A stretch of DNA of 64,000 nucleotides from contig NZ_JAHCTB010000003.1 in assembly GCF_018476645.1 (NCBI RefSeq), positions 372,001 to 436,000 of the forward strand, read 5' to 3'. This stretch comes from Aequorivita echinoideorum (GTDB lineage Bacteria; Bacteroidota; Bacteroidia; Flavobacteriales; Flavobacteriaceae). Below are positions 33,782 through 43,551 of the stretch, in pieces. Below the pieces are notes generated by a model. That model was not told the DNA's origin. It was given only the letters and a program-made list of their open reading frames with translations, and made no database searches. The position numbers and the translations under genes are program-made. Positions within the stretch are counted from its first letter, which is position 1. Each line of letters begins with the position of its first letter.

Positions 33782-34000
33782 TTAGCTATTCAATTCGGTA
33801 TTTTGAATTTTGGTTTGTCTTCTTGCTTTTCGTTGACTTCTGCTGATAATTACTGAATCCAAACAAGAAACCATCAACCCAATACCAGCAAATAAACAAA
33901 TAAGGCGTACTACGATTCCGCCGGGAAAATCAAGTCCCGTAAAGCCTAAAAGCGCTGAAATAATTGTGATTATTAAGAAGTGAAGAGTAAATTTTTTCAT
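33782..34000 (-). CDS. Small two-helix membrane protein (DUF1328-like)
   Basis: A 72-residue protein with two hydrophobic helices (about 5-22 and 28-47), SALLGFTGLDFPGGIVVRL and LFAGIGLMVSCL, and a basic tail. The spacing of G-F-x-G and the G-I-V-x-x-L pattern resemble the DUF1328/UPF0391 family. The function is unknown. It has its own promoter box and ends 3 bp from the convergent MFS gene. Confidence 0.7.
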   Translation of the reverse strand: MKKFTLHFLIITIISALLGFTGLDFPGGIVVRLICLFAGIGLMVSCLDSVIISRSQRKARRQTKIQNTELNS

Positions 34001-34021
34001 AATGCGATATTTTTAGTATTC

Positions 34022-34029
34022 CAAAGATA
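34022..34029 (-). promoter_or_regulatory. Minus-strand -7 box TATCTTTG
   Basis: An exact TAnnTTTG match 22 bp upstream of the small membrane protein gene start at 34000. Confidence 0.5.
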
Positions 34030-34096
34030 ATTTCTGAAAGAGTCGAAAATTCACAAGAACTTCTCAATTGTAAAATTTTTAACAGCGGTGAAACAT

Positions 34097-34540
34097 TTAT
34101 TTAAGCGGTTTCAACTCTTTATTCTTTACTACTTGCGATAGGACAATTTGCGTTTTGGTTTCTCCGAAAACAATCAATTGATCAATAAAACTTTCCAAAT
34201 GTTTTTGATTTTTTAAAACAACTTCCATTACAATATTTTCGTTACCGGTTATTCTATAACAATTCAAAACTTCATCGTATGTTTTTACAATCTCCAAAAA
34301 AGGTTTCAATTTTCCCATAAAGGCACGTAATGTAATTATCGCCTTGAATTGATAACCCGCTTCATAGGGAGAAACGAGTGTTACATAGCCTTCAATAACA
34401 CCTGAATCCTCCATTTTTTTGATGCGCTCAGATACGGCCGGGGAACTTACCCCAACCTGCCTGCCAATTTCTGTATTTGCTTGTCTTGCATTTTTCTGAA
34501 GTGCTTTAAGTATTTTCCAATTCAAAATATCTATTGCCAT
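34097..34540 (-). CDS. Lrp/AsnC-family transcriptional regulator
   Basis: A 147-residue DNA-binding regulator. The N-terminal winged helix-turn-helix (DILNWKILKALQKNARQANT, IGRQVGVSSPAVSERIKKME) is followed by the RAM ligand-binding domain (about 65-140; NCYRITGNENIVMEVVL). Such proteins form octamers and sense amino acids. A perfect 10-bp dyad lies in its divergent upstream region (34572-34603) and is the natural candidate for its own operator. It is divergent from the four-helix-bundle gene. Confidence 0.93.
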   Translation of the reverse strand: MAIDILNWKILKALQKNARQANTEIGRQVGVSSPAVSERIKKMEDSGVIEGYVTLVSPYEAGYQFKAIITLRAFMGKLKPFLEIVKTYDEVLNCYRITGNENIVMEVVLKNQKHLESFIDQLIVFGETKTQIVLSQVVKNKELKPLK

Positions 34541-34557
34541 ATTTTAAAATTTTAAAT

Positions 34558-34565
34558 CAAAAATA
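34558..34565 (-). promoter_or_regulatory. Minus-strand -7 box TATTTTTG of the Lrp-type gene
   Basis: An exact TAnnTTTG match 18 bp before the regulator start codon. The dyad at 34572-34603 lies immediately upstream, where a bound regulator would contact polymerase. Confidence 0.6.
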
Positions 34566-34571
34566 CATAAA

Positions 34572-34603
34572 TATTAAAGCAAAAATTATATTCTGCTTTA
34601 ATA
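34572..34603. promoter_or_regulatory. Dyad TATTAAAGCA-N12-TGCTTTAATA, probable Lrp operator
   Basis: Two perfect inverted 10-bp arms are separated by 12 bp, in the gap between the divergent Lrp-type regulator and four-helix-bundle genes. It is centred about 25 bp upstream of the regulator's promoter box. It is too AT-rich and has no T run, so it is not a terminator. Confidence 0.6.
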
Positions 34604-34631
34604 ATGAAATTTAGTTGTACTGTCTTGTGAT

Positions 34632-34639
34632 TAAATTTG
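34632..34639 (+). promoter_or_regulatory. -7 box TAAATTTG of the four-helix-bundle gene
   Basis: An exact TAnnTTTG match that would start transcription near 34645. Starts upstream of that point (34615, 34642) are therefore unlikely. Confidence 0.55.
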
Positions 34640-34683
34640 GAATGCTTAAGAAAAGAAATATGCTGCCACATTTGGGCAATTCT

Positions 34684-35055
34684 ATGAATCATTCTGCCAT
34701 TTATAAAAAGGCCCTTGAAATCTTTGCCCTAACACGACAAATATCTTTTTATTTGACTCCGGATGTTTCGCATCTTCAAAAAAACGGAACCGAAGATCCC
34801 AATATATATTTTACCGGAGATATTGTTCAGCAATCAGTTTCGTTGGGACCACAAATATTAAAAGCAGAGCGTCAATATTTTTCCGAAGAGAAACATAAAT
34901 ATGCAGCCTCGGTAATGCGGTTGTCCAATCTGCTATACAAAAACTGTGAAAGGCTCGAACAAATAAACAGCAATGGAAAAGATTTTCTGCCTTTATTGCG
35001 TTCCGAGATAAAAAAATTCCGAAAGTTACAGCGCAATTGGCTTCTTACATTGTAA
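34684..35055 (+). CDS. Four-helix-bundle protein
   Basis: A 123-residue helical protein from the ATG at 34684. Earlier in-frame starts at 34615 and 34642 would lie before the predicted transcription start. The sequence MNHSAIYKKALEIFALTRQI followed by GDIVQQSVSLGPQILKAERQ, then KHKYAASVMRLSNLLYKNCERLEQ, shows the S-x-x-x-x-x-x-I-x-E pattern of four-helix-bundle/IVP-like proteins. No enzymatic function is known. It is divergent from the Lrp-type regulator and probably shares its control region. Confidence 0.75.
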   Translation: MNHSAIYKKALEIFALTRQISFYLTPDVSHLQKNGTEDPNIYFTGDIVQQSVSLGPQILKAERQYFSEEKHKYAASVMRLSNLLYKNCERLEQINSNGKDFLPLLRSEIKKFRKLQRNWLLTL

Positions 35056-35178
35056 ATTTCAGTAAGAATATTTATTTGGTTTTCGTTTCGTGATTTTAAA
35101 AGGTAATGGTAAAATATACGTGAGCATACCACCATTTTGCCAAAGAATTTAAATGAGATTCTTCCTATAAAATTTAAT

Positions 35179-38100
35179 TTACATATTCCTTCTATACTGC
35201 CCGCCTACTTCAAACAAAGCTTCGGTAATTTGCCCAAGGGAACAAACCTTTGTGGCCTCCATTAGCTGTTCAAAAATATTTTGGTTGTGTACGGCAGCAT
35301 CTTTTACTTTATCCAGAGCTTTTTTAGCATTTTGTTTATATACTTTATGAAGATTTTTTAAGGTTTCAATTTGAGCCATTTTTTCATCTTCAGTAGCTCT
35401 AATTACTTCCGCCGGTAAAACCGTTGGCGAGCCTTTACTGCTCAAAAATGTATTCACACCAATGATTGGGAAATCGCCATTGTGCTTCAAAGTTTCATAG
35501 TATAAACTTTCCTCTTGGATTTTTGAACGTTGGTACATTGTCTCCATAGCACCAAGCACACCACCACGTTCCGTAATACTATCAAATTCCTTTAATACAG
35601 CCTCTTCAACAAGATCGGTCAATTCTTCAATAATGAAGGAACCTTGTATAGGATTTTCATTTTTGGCCAATCCCAATTCCTTATTAATTATCAATTGAAT
35701 CGCCATGGCGCGCCTTACACTTTCTTCGGTTGGTGTCGTGATGGCCTCATCGTAAGCATTGGTATGCAATGAGTTACAATTATCATAAATAGCATACAAT
35801 GCTTGAAGCGTAGTTCTTATGTCATTAAAATCAATCTCTTGCGCGTGGAGTGATCGACCGGAGGTTTGAATATGATATTTCAACATCTGCGCCCTGCTAT
35901 TGGCACCATATTTCTCCTTTAATGCCTTTGACCAAATTTTTCTGGCAACGCGGCCAATCACGGAATATTCCGGATCAATACCATTGCTAAAGAAAAAGGA
36001 AAGATTTGGACCAAATTCATTTATGTCCATCCCACGACTCAAATAATATTCTACATACGTGAAGCCGTTTGATAAGGTAAACGCTAATTGCGTTATTGGG
36101 TTCGCTCCAGCTTCCGCAATGTGATAGCCAGAAATGGATACGGAATAAAAATTTCGGACCTTTTTTTCAATGAAATATTCTTGTACATCACCCATTAACC
36201 GCAAGGCGAATTCAGTTGAAAATATACAGGTATTTTGCGCTTGATCTTCCTTTAAAATATCTGCCTGCACCGTGCCTCTTACTTGTTGCAAAGTTTCAAA
36301 TTTAATTTTATTGTAGACTTCAGCTGGCAAAACTTGATCGCCCGTAACACCTAACAACATAAGCCCCAGACCATTATTGGATTCAGGCATAGCGCCATTG
36401 TATTTCGGTCTCTCAATCCCTTTTTTCTTATATATTTCTGAAATTTTATTTTCAATTTCATCAACCAAATTATTTTCAGAAATATATTTTTCACAATTTT
36501 GATCGATAGCCGCATTCATAAAAAAGCCGAGAAGCATAGGCGCGGGACCGTTTATAGTCATACTCACAGAGGTCATCGCGTGACTTAAATCAAAACCTGA
36601 ATATAATTTTTTCGCATCATCCAGACAGCAAATAGAAACTCCCGCATTCCCGATTTTACCATAAATATCCGGCCGTAAATCTGGATCATTTCCATAAAGC
36701 GTTACACTGTCAAACGCTGTGGAAAGCCTCTTTGCCGGCAGGCCCATACTCACATAATGAAATCTGCGATTGGTACGCTCCGGCCCACCTTCTCCGGCAA
36801 ACATACGAGCCGGATCCTCATTAGTCCTTTTGAAGGGATATAACCCAGCCGTATAGGGAAATTCACCCGGCACATTTTCCTGTAATACCCAGCGGAGCAC
36901 ATCGCCCCACGCTTTGTATTTGGGAAGTGCAACCTTAGGGATTTGGGTATGCGAAAGTGATTCGGTGTGTGTGTCAATATTAATTTCCTTATCGCGAACC
37001 TTAAATGTATACACAGGAGCTTTATATTTCTCAACCTTTTCATTCCAATTGATAATAATCTCCCAATTATAAGGATTTAAATTCAGCTTTTCCCTATCAA
37101 ATTCAGCCAAAAGCAATTTCAGCAATGGTTGGTTTTTTTCTGAAGAATTTAATTTTTCTGAATCAATGCCAGATTTATCCAATATTGGCCTTTTACCTGA
37201 AATGGATTCAATGGTTTTGAAGATTCCATATAGCTTCTGAGCAACTTCAGCTTGCTCAGCAACTTTAGTATCGTAATTTCTATTATTTTCAGCAATTTCT
37301 GAAAGATAGCGCGTGCGTGAAGGCGGGATTACAAAGACTTTTTCATCCATTTCCTCAGAAATTTTGAAATTGCTTTTTAATTCAGAATTCGTTTTGGTAA
37401 CTATTTCGGACATGATCGCCTTGTATAGTCTATTCATTCCAGGATCATTGAACTGCGAAGCAATAGTACCGTAAACTGGCAGATTTTCTTGGGGGGTGTC
37501 CCACAATTGATGGTTGCGAACGTACTGTTTTTTTACATCCCTTAAGGCATCCAAAGATCCACGTTTATCGAATTTATTGATGGCAACCAGATCGGCGAAA
37601 TCCAGCATATCGATTTTCTCCAATTGTGTTGCGGCACCAAATTCCGGAGTCATTACATATAGCGATACATCACTGTGTTCCAGTATTTCCGTATCGCTCT
37701 GTCCAATGCCAGAAGTTTCCAATATAATAAGATCATATTTTGCGGCTTTCAAAATTTCAATTGCTTCCGAAACATATTTTGAAAGCGCCAAGTTGCTTTG
37801 CCGGGTCGCTAAGCTCCTCATATATACCCTTGGTGAATTTATAGCATTCATACGAATTCTATCACCCAAAAGTGCACCGCCCGTTTTTCTTTTTGAAGGA
37901 TCGACTGAAATTATACCCAATGTTTTTTCGGGAAAATCAATTAAAAATCTGCGCACTATTTCATCCACCAAGGATGATTTTCCAGCACCCCCTGTTCCTG
38001 TAATTCCAAGAACGGGTATCGAGGAATTTTTATTTATGGTATGAATTTTTTTTAGAAATGGATCTGCTACCTCCGGAAAGTTTTCAGCAGCTGAAATCAT

Positions 38101-38604
38101 GCGCGCCACAGCACCATTGACCTTATTATCAAGCTTATCAATTTCACCATTTAGAGTTTCACCTATTGCGAAATCTGATTGCTCCACCAAATCATTGATC
38201 ATACCCTGAAGCCCCATTTCACGGCCGTCATCAGGTGCGTAAATCCTGGTAATCCCATAATCCATCAATTCTTTAATTTCAGTGGGAAGTATAACACCGC
38301 CTCCCCCACCAAAAATCTTGATATGTTCCGCCCCTTTCTCCTTCAGCAAATCATACATATACTTAAAGTATTCCGTATGGCCTCCTTGATAAGATGTTAA
38401 AGCGATAGCATTGGCATCCTCTTGTATAGCAGTATTTACAACCTCCTCCACACTCCTGTCATGGCCCAGATGGATAACTTCCACACCCGTTGATTGTATA
38501 ATCCGGCGCATTATATTAATAGCGGCATCGTGACCATCAAAAAGTGAAGCGGCCGTTACTATTCTTACTTTGTTTTTTGGTTTATAGGGAGTTATATTCT
38601 GCAT
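35179..38604 (-). CDS. icmF: Fused acyl-CoA mutase IcmF
   Basis: A 1141-residue adenosylcobalamin-dependent fusion enzyme that rearranges isobutyryl-CoA/butyryl-CoA or related acyl-CoAs. Domain order: B12-binding domain (about 10-145; [12 protein letters not shown] with the cobalt-ligating His, [14 protein letters not shown]); a MeaB-like G-protein chaperone (about 190-430; P-loop [16 protein letters not shown], and the [16 protein letters not shown] switch); a linker; and the TIM-barrel mutase (about 560-1110; [38 protein letters not shown]). This order is specific to IcmF and excludes separate methylmalonyl-CoA mutase subunits. No B12 riboswitch fits in the roughly 20-nt leader. Confidence 0.95.
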   Translation of the reverse strand: MQNITPYKPKNKVRIVTAASLFDGHDAAINIMRRIIQSTGVEVIHLGHDRSVEEVVNTAIQEDANAIALTSYQGGHTEYFKYMYDLLKEKGAEHIKIFGGGGGVILPTEIKELMDYGITRIYAPDDGREMGLQGMINDLVEQSDFAIGETLNGEIDKLDNKVNGAVARMISAAENFPEVADPFLKKIHTINKNSSIPVLGITGTGGAGKSSLVDEIVRRFLIDFPEKTLGIISVDPSKRKTGGALLGDRIRMNAINSPRVYMRSLATRQSNLALSKYVSEAIEILKAAKYDLIILETSGIGQSDTEILEHSDVSLYVMTPEFGAATQLEKIDMLDFADLVAINKFDKRGSLDALRDVKKQYVRNHQLWDTPQENLPVYGTIASQFNDPGMNRLYKAIMSEIVTKTNSELKSNFKISEEMDEKVFVIPPSRTRYLSEIAENNRNYDTKVAEQAEVAQKLYGIFKTIESISGKRPILDKSGIDSEKLNSSEKNQPLLKLLLAEFDREKLNLNPYNWEIIINWNEKVEKYKAPVYTFKVRDKEINIDTHTESLSHTQIPKVALPKYKAWGDVLRWVLQENVPGEFPYTAGLYPFKRTNEDPARMFAGEGGPERTNRRFHYVSMGLPAKRLSTAFDSVTLYGNDPDLRPDIYGKIGNAGVSICCLDDAKKLYSGFDLSHAMTSVSMTINGPAPMLLGFFMNAAIDQNCEKYISENNLVDEIENKISEIYKKKGIERPKYNGAMPESNNGLGLMLLGVTGDQVLPAEVYNKIKFETLQQVRGTVQADILKEDQAQNTCIFSTEFALRLMGDVQEYFIEKKVRNFYSVSISGYHIAEAGANPITQLAFTLSNGFTYVEYYLSRGMDINEFGPNLSFFFSNGIDPEYSVIGRVARKIWSKALKEKYGANSRAQMLKYHIQTSGRSLHAQEIDFNDIRTTLQALYAIYDNCNSLHTNAYDEAITTPTEESVRRAMAIQLIINKELGLAKNENPIQGSFIIEELTDLVEEAVLKEFDSITERGGVLGAMETMYQRSKIQEESLYYETLKHNGDFPIIGVNTFLSSKGSPTVLPAEVIRATEDEKMAQIETLKNLHKVYKQNAKKALDKVKDAAVHNQNIFEQLMEATKVCSLGQITEALFEVGGQYRRNM

Positions 38605-38630
38605 GAATAAATTTAATTTTAAATGGTTAG

Positions 38631-38638
38631 CAAATTTA
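38631..38638 (-). promoter_or_regulatory. Minus-strand -7 box TAAATTTG of icmF
   Basis: An exact TAnnTTTG match 27 bp upstream of the icmF start. Confidence 0.55.
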
Positions 38639-38716
38639 ATGAAAACTTACTGAAAACAGCATGTTATTGGCGTTGAGACAATTTAAATTTTTCAAAATAT
38701 GCTTGTTTGTTTTTCA

Positions 38717-38724
38717 TAATTTTG
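38717..38724 (+). promoter_or_regulatory. -7 box TAATTTTG of the T9SS substrate gene
   Basis: An exact TAnnTTTG match about 43 bp before the ATG at 38767. The in-frame codon at 38707 lies upstream of it and cannot be the start. Confidence 0.55.
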
Positions 38725-38766
38725 TATATTGCGTCATCAATATTAAACAATTTAAAACTTAACATT

Positions 38767-39717
38767 ATGAAAAAAATTTACTTATTGGCATTTGCTTTAG
38801 GGGCATTTGCTTTTTCATCTAATGCCCAAATCATTAATGATGACTTAGAAAGTTATTCATTAGGGCCTGTTCATGAAGATCATTGGTCTAGTTGGAGCGG
38901 AGATGCCGGAGCAGAGGATCTAATTATCCAAACAGCTTTCGCCAATTCTGGTACACAATCCGGGGTTATAGGACCTGGAGATGTGCCTAACGGTGGTCCT
39001 CAAGATGCATTATTGTTATTAGGAAATAGAACTTCGGGTACCTACTATTTAAGATTTCAAATGTATATTCCTGCAGGGAAATCTGGATATTTCAATTTCC
39101 AAGGAACTACAACTGCTAATGGTGGTGCCGGAACTAGTACAACTACTGGTAATCAAGGAATATTCAACTCTCCAAATTTAGTATTTAATAATGCCCAAAG
39201 CGCTAGTGGTGCACCTGGACTTGGTGGTGCTTATGGAAATATTGATGATGCAGATCCTATTTACACTTGGACTTACCCTGAAGATCAATGGTTCCCAGTT
39301 GATATAACATTTAATGTTGATGCTGGTTTATGGACAATGACTGTCGCTGGTGATGAAATTCCATCACAACTATTTGATGATGAGAATGTTTTGGGAGGAA
39401 TTGATTTCTTTGCTATTGACCCAAATAACGAATATTATATTGATGATGTTCTTTTTGATGATGAAGTATTAGGAACTAACGATTTCTCAGCGGACGCTTT
39501 CAGTGTATATCCAAACCCTGTTAAAGACATTTTGAACATCAGCTCAAAAGCTGCTGTTGACTCTGTAGTTGTTTATGATATTCTTGGAAAACAAGTTCTT
39601 TCTGCACAGCCAAATGCTATTTCACCTAAAGTGGATATGAGCGGCTTAACTTCAGGAGCTTACCTTGTGAATGTTACTATCGGTAACGCTTCAAAAACAG
39701 TAAAAGTTATCAAATAA
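38767..39717 (+). CDS. Secreted protein with type IX secretion sorting domain
   Basis: A 316-residue exported protein. The signal peptide is MKKIYLLAFALGAFAFSSNA, which fixes the start. The middle (about 22-235) is a jelly-roll-like region rich in Gly, Asn and Asp, with AYGNIDDADPIYTWTYPEDQ and WTMTVAGDEIPSQLF, and could be a carbohydrate-binding lectin-like domain. The C-terminus (about 240-316) is a T9SS type A sorting domain: FSVYPNPVKDILNISSK, VVVYDILGKQVL, MSGLTSGAYLVNV, ending KTVKVIK. The protein is therefore carried across the outer membrane by the type IX system. Its target is unknown. Confidence 0.9.
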   Translation: MKKIYLLAFALGAFAFSSNAQIINDDLESYSLGPVHEDHWSSWSGDAGAEDLIIQTAFANSGTQSGVIGPGDVPNGGPQDALLLLGNRTSGTYYLRFQMYIPAGKSGYFNFQGTTTANGGAGTSTTTGNQGIFNSPNLVFNNAQSASGAPGLGGAYGNIDDADPIYTWTYPEDQWFPVDITFNVDAGLWTMTVAGDEIPSQLFDDENVLGGIDFFAIDPNNEYYIDDVLFDDEVLGTNDFSADAFSVYPNPVKDILNISSKAAVDSVVVYDILGKQVLSAQPNAISPKVDMSGLTSGAYLVNVTIGNASKTVKVIK

Positions 39718-39740
39718 TTTTTATATATAATAATTTACTT

Positions 39741-39769
39741 AGCCTCTTCATTTTGAAGGGGCTTTTTTT
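39741..39769 (+). terminator. Intrinsic terminator of the T9SS substrate gene
   Basis: Stem AGCCTCTTC with GAAGGGGCT (one G-U pair), loop ATTTT, followed by seven T. The next gene's promoter box overlaps the end of the T run. Confidence 0.85.
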
Positions 39770-39776
39770 ATCTTTG
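39769..39776 (+). promoter_or_regulatory. -7 box TATCTTTG of the DUF4197 gene
   Basis: An exact TAnnTTTG match 23 bp before the ATG, starting on the last T of the preceding terminator. Confidence 0.55.
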
Positions 39777-39798
39777 GTTTACACATTTCAATTCTATT

Positions 39799-40512
39799 AT
39801 GTTTCTTAAAAAGATTTTTTTCACCGCTATAGCAATCGCTACTATATCTTGTTCCGAACTTCAACAGGTAGTGAACACACTCCCAAACCAGTCAGGAATC
39901 GGCTTAGACCAAAATACAATCGCTAGGGGACTAAAACAGGCATTGAATCTAGGGATTGACAAACAGGTTACAAAGCTTACTGAAACTGACGGGTTTTATA
40001 AAAATCAGTTAGTAAAAATTCTTTTGCCTGCTGAATTGCAGGAAGTGGACAACACCCTGAGAAGTATCGGTCTTTCAAGCTTAGCTGACGAGGGATTAAA
40101 AGCTCTTAACCGAGCCGCTGAAAATGCCGTAAAAGAATCCACGCCAATTTTTGTTAATGCCGTTCGGGAAATAACATTCACCGATGCAAAAAATATTCTT
40201 CTTGGTCCAGATAATGCAGCCACAAATTATTTGGAACAAAGAACTACCCAACAACTTTACAATAAATTCAATCCTGAAATAAAAAAGTCATTTTCGAAAG
40301 TTGGTGCGGACCAGATTTGGTCAAATATTATAACCAGATACAATGCGGTGCCATTTGTTAATAAAGTAAATCCTGATCTTACAGATTACGTAACCAAGCA
40401 GGCATTAGATGGGGTGTTTAAGATGATCAGCGTTGAGGAAAATAACATCCGTTCAAATATTAATGCTAGGACAACCACCCTTTTGCGCCAAGTTTTTGCC
40501 CTCCAGGACTAA
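39799..40512 (+). CDS. DUF4197 lipoprotein
   Basis: A 237-residue lipoprotein with signal MFLKKIFFTAIAIATISC (lipobox TISC). The whole mature chain fits DUF4197, a helical family with the blocks IARGLKQALNLGIDKQVTKL, TDGFYKNQLVKILLPAELQE, LNRAAENAVKESTPIFVNAV and TTQQLYNKFNPEIKKSFSKV. The biological role is unknown. Confidence 0.93.
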   Translation: MFLKKIFFTAIAIATISCSELQQVVNTLPNQSGIGLDQNTIARGLKQALNLGIDKQVTKLTETDGFYKNQLVKILLPAELQEVDNTLRSIGLSSLADEGLKALNRAAENAVKESTPIFVNAVREITFTDAKNILLGPDNAATNYLEQRTTQQLYNKFNPEIKKSFSKVGADQIWSNIITRYNAVPFVNKVNPDLTDYVTKQALDGVFKMISVEENNIRSNINARTTTLLRQVFALQD

Positions 40513-40582
40513 ACATCCCACATTTTGAAATCTTTAAAATACAATTAACCAACTGTTAATACAGCTTTTAATACAATAAATA

Positions 40583-40590
40583 TAATTTTG
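40583..40590 (+). promoter_or_regulatory. -7 box TAATTTTG of the Lacal_2735 gene
   Basis: An exact TAnnTTTG match 24 bp before the ATG at 40614. Confidence 0.55.
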
Positions 40591-40613
40591 CTTCAATAAA
40601 TAAATGGATAGCA

Positions 40614-40796
40614 ATGGGAAATTGGTTCAAAAATAAAAGCAAACTTGAACAGCTCAAAGAGCGTTACACGCAGTTGATGAAAAAATCATACAATCTGTCC
40701 CTCAACCATCCAGAGAAAAGTGAAAAAGTTCATAAAGAGGCAGATAGGATTTTTCGAGAAATAAAAATGTTATCCTTTAACTCTTCGGAAGGATAA
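40614..40796 (+). CDS. Lacal_2735 family small protein
   Basis: A 60-residue helical, basic protein that matches the Flavobacteriaceae family named Lacal_2735: MGNWFKNKSKLEQLKERYTQ, LMKKSYNLSLNHPEKSEKVH, ADRIFREIKML. It is probably a short coiled coil. Its function is unknown. It ends 3 bp from the convergent substrate-binding-protein gene. Confidence 0.88.
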   Translation: MGNWFKNKSKLEQLKERYTQLMKKSYNLSLNHPEKSEKVHKEADRIFREIKMLSFNSSEG

Positions 40797-40798
40797 TT

Positions 40799-41575
40799 TT
40801 AAGCGTGTAATTGCTTAAAATAATTGAAAGCATCTAGCAACCTAGACCCATACCAACTAAAGTATTCTCCATTCACCAATTTCACATTTACATTTAAGTT
40901 TTTTTGAAATATTTGAACATCTTCTTCCTTAAATGGATATGGTTCAGTTGATAAAAAAATAATATCTGCTGTTTGAAAATTATCTTCCGAGATTTCTGGA
41001 TACCTTGTATCAAACCGTTTTCCTAGATTCTCAAAATTATTTAATTCCAAAATGGTATTAATGAAAGTTCCATCTCCTACACACATATATGGATTCTTCC
41101 AAATAAGATAAAAAACTTTTAATGAAGGTCTATTTTTGATAAAGTCGTAAAATTCATCACGTTTTTGAATCAAATTTGATACTAGTTTCTTGGCATTATC
41201 TGACACATCGAAAATTTCACCCAGTTTCAAAATCATATCAAAACTATCTTCTATTGAAATTATATCGCTTACCCAAACCGTTGCTATTTCCTCAAGCTCA
41301 GCAACCATTTCCGCGGTATTTTCCTCTTTGTTGCAAATTATAATATCTGGATTTAATTCTTCGATTTTATCAATATGGACTGATTTTGTTCCGCCTACTA
41401 CAACCGCACTCTCCCGAAGATTTTTAGGATGTACGCAGAATTTAGTAATACCCACAATACGATCACGTAGCCCCAAATCAACTAATAGTTCGGTTTGCGA
41501 AGGCACCAATGATACTATTCTAGCGGGTGTGTTTTTAAGAGAAACAGTTCTTTGAAGTTGGTCTTTAAAGTCCAT
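40799..41575 (-). CDS. Helical-backbone metal receptor (BtuF/FecB-like) without signal peptide
   Basis: A 258-residue protein with the fold of class III substrate-binding proteins that bind cobalamin, heme or siderophores: [69 protein letters not shown], and a long backbone helix. It starts MDFKDQLQR with no signal peptide or lipobox, so as annotated it stays in the cytoplasm. No permease or ATPase gene is adjacent. It overlaps pyrF by 11 bp and is co-transcribed with it. Confidence 0.88.
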   Translation of the reverse strand: MDFKDQLQRTVSLKNTPARIVSLVPSQTELLVDLGLRDRIVGITKFCVHPKNLRESAVVVGGTKSVHIDKIEELNPDIIICNKEENTAEMVAELEEIATVWVSDIISIEDSFDMILKLGEIFDVSDNAKKLVSNLIQKRDEFYDFIKNRPSLKVFYLIWKNPYMCVGDGTFINTILELNNFENLGKRFDTRYPEISEDNFQTADIIFLSTEPYPFKEEDVQIFQKNLNVNVKLVNGEYFSWYGSRLLDAFNYFKQLHA

Positions 41576-42383
41576 TGATTATTTCCTCCATTTGCATTTG
41601 CATAGAAGAAGCCTCCTGAGTAGCCTTTTCAGCAAAATCATCTTTATTTGAAGCATAGATAATTCCACGGGAAGAATTTATCAATAAACCAATGTCTGCA
41701 GTAATACCGTATTTACAAACATCTGCCAAACTACCGCCTTGAGCCCCAACGCCCGGTACCAGTAAAAAACTCTCGGGAATAATGTCACGGATATCCCGCA
41801 AATATTCGGCTTTTGTGGCGCCAACCACATACATTAAATTCCGGCTATTGACCCAAGTTTTGGATACTTGCAATACATTTTTGTAAGTTTCCAATCCATC
41901 CATTTTTTTTGTTTGAAAATCAAAAGCGCCTTCATTGCTGGTCAATGCCAATAAAATAGTATGCTTATTTTCAAATTTCAAAAAAGGTTCAACCGAATCC
42001 TTACCCATATAGGGTGCAACCGTAACAGAATCAAAACCCAAATCTTCAAAAAATGCTTTGGCATACATGGACGAAGTATTGCCAATATCGCCGCGCTTGG
42101 CATCTGCAATAGTAAAGATTTCTGGAAAATTTGTGTTTAAATAATCAATAGTTTTCTGAAGCGCTTCCCAACCTTTTAAACCATAAGCTTCGTAAAATGC
42201 AGTATTCGGTTTATAGGCCACCGCAAAGCGATGTGTGGCATCAATAATAGCTTTATTGAATGCAAAAATAGGATCCTCTTCTTCCAACAAATGCGCTGGA
42301 ATCTTTTCCATATCCACATCCAACCCAACACACAGAAATGATTTTTTTCTTTTTATTTCTGAAATGAGTTGCGTTATTTCCAT
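41565..42383 (-). CDS. pyrF: Orotidine-5'-phosphate decarboxylase (long form)
   Basis: A 272-residue enzyme of pyrimidine synthesis that converts OMP to UMP. It shows [14 protein letters not shown], the catalytic motif in [20 protein letters not shown] (D-x-K-R-x-D), [13 protein letters not shown] and the phosphate-binding [10 protein letters not shown]. The length of about 270 places it in the type 2 family used by Bacteroidota and actinobacteria. It lies 19 bp after prfA and runs into the metal-receptor gene. Confidence 0.95.
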   Translation of the reverse strand: MEITQLISEIKRKKSFLCVGLDVDMEKIPAHLLEEEDPIFAFNKAIIDATHRFAVAYKPNTAFYEAYGLKGWEALQKTIDYLNTNFPEIFTIADAKRGDIGNTSSMYAKAFFEDLGFDSVTVAPYMGKDSVEPFLKFENKHTILLALTSNEGAFDFQTKKMDGLETYKNVLQVSKTWVNSRNLMYVVGATKAEYLRDIRDIIPESFLLVPGVGAQGGSLADVCKYGITADIGLLINSSRGIIYASNKDDFAEKATQEASSMQMQMEEIINGL

Positions 42384-42402
42384 AATTTAAATTTGGATAT
42401 TT

Positions 42403-43479
42403 TTAGAAGGTCTCGCCCGTTTCTTTAAGCTTTTCAGTATTGCTCACCAATTGAAGTTCATCAATAATTTCCTGCACATCACCATTCATGATATTGCCAA
42501 GATTGTAAAGCGTAAGATTTATACGGTGATCGGTTACCCGGCCTTGCGGATAATTGTAGGTTCTAATCTTTGCGCTTCGGTCGCCACTCGTAACCATGGA
42601 TCCACGCTTGAGTGCATCCTCAGCTTGTTTTTTCGCAAGTTCCATATCATACAATCGGGAACGTAGCACCCTAAATGCCTTTTCCTTGTTTTTATGTTGG
42701 GATTTTTGATCTTGGCACTGCGCAACAATCCCGGTAGGAACGTGAGTCAACCGCACTGCGGAGTATGTAGTATTTACAGATTGTCCCCCTGGACCAGAAG
42801 AGCAGAAAAAGTCAATCCGCACATCTTTCGGGTTAATCTCAATATCAAATTCCTCAGCTTCCGGAAAAACCATTACCGTTGCGGCACTGGTATGAACCCT
42901 TCCTTGGGTTTCAGTTTGGGGAACACGTTGAACACGGTGAACGCCAGCTTCAAATTTCAACGTTCCATAAACGTCCTCGCCTTCTATTTCTAACTGTACC
43001 TCCTTAAAACCGCCGCTGGTTCCTTCATTAAAATCAATCACATTGGTTCTCCAGCCTTTTCCTTCGCAATATTTTGTGTACATTCTAAACAAATCTCCCG
43101 CAAAAATACTGGCCTCATCACCGCCGGTCCCGGCACGTATTTCCATAACTGCATTTTTCGCATCTTCGGGATCCTTTGGCACCAATAAGAATTTAATTTC
43201 TTCTTCCAATTGCGGAAGCCTGGTTTTTGCTTCCTCCAACTGAAGTTTTGCCATATCCACCATTTCGGCATCGCTGCCATCCGCAATTATTTCTTCGGCC
43301 TCTTTAATATTATCGTTCAATGCAATATATTCACTGCGCTTATCCATCAATACCCGCAGATCCTTATATTCCTTATTCAACTCAATGTAGCGCTTTTGGT
43401 CGCTAATAATATCGGGCTGAATGATAAGATCACTTACCTCGTCAAAACGTTGCTTTATTATTTGGAGTCTGTCTAGCAT
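42403..43479 (-). CDS. prfA: Peptide chain release factor 1
   Basis: A 358-residue class I release factor for UAA and UAG codons. The GGQ catalytic motif is in [20 protein letters not shown], and the domain-2 region carries [18 protein letters not shown]. The codon-recognition segment corresponds to [18 protein letters not shown], where PQT replaces the usual PAT/PVT tripeptide: the family pattern P-x-T is kept. It heads a minus-strand operon prfA-pyrF-metal receptor. Confidence 0.96.
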   Translation of the reverse strand: MLDRLQIIKQRFDEVSDLIIQPDIISDQKRYIELNKEYKDLRVLMDKRSEYIALNDNIKEAEEIIADGSDAEMVDMAKLQLEEAKTRLPQLEEEIKFLLVPKDPEDAKNAVMEIRAGTGGDEASIFAGDLFRMYTKYCEGKGWRTNVIDFNEGTSGGFKEVQLEIEGEDVYGTLKFEAGVHRVQRVPQTETQGRVHTSAATVMVFPEAEEFDIEINPKDVRIDFFCSSGPGGQSVNTTYSAVRLTHVPTGIVAQCQDQKSQHKNKEKAFRVLRSRLYDMELAKKQAEDALKRGSMVTSGDRSAKIRTYNYPQGRVTDHRINLTLYNLGNIMNGDVQEIIDELQLVSNTEKLKETGETF

Positions 43480-43498
43480 ATTGATTTTATAATGGGTG

Positions 43499-43506
43499 CA
43501 AATTTA
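43499..43506 (-). promoter_or_regulatory. Minus-strand -7 box TAAATTTG of prfA
   Basis: An exact TAnnTTTG match 20 bp upstream of the prfA start codon. Confidence 0.6.
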
Positions 43507-43551
43507 CAATTTTTTAACCGAAAAAAATCTGCCAAATCCAGTGTCAAAATT

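Noticed and set aside
38605-38640. Cobalamin riboswitch in front of icmF
   Set aside because: The leader from the promoter box is only about 20 nt, far too short for this riboswitch.
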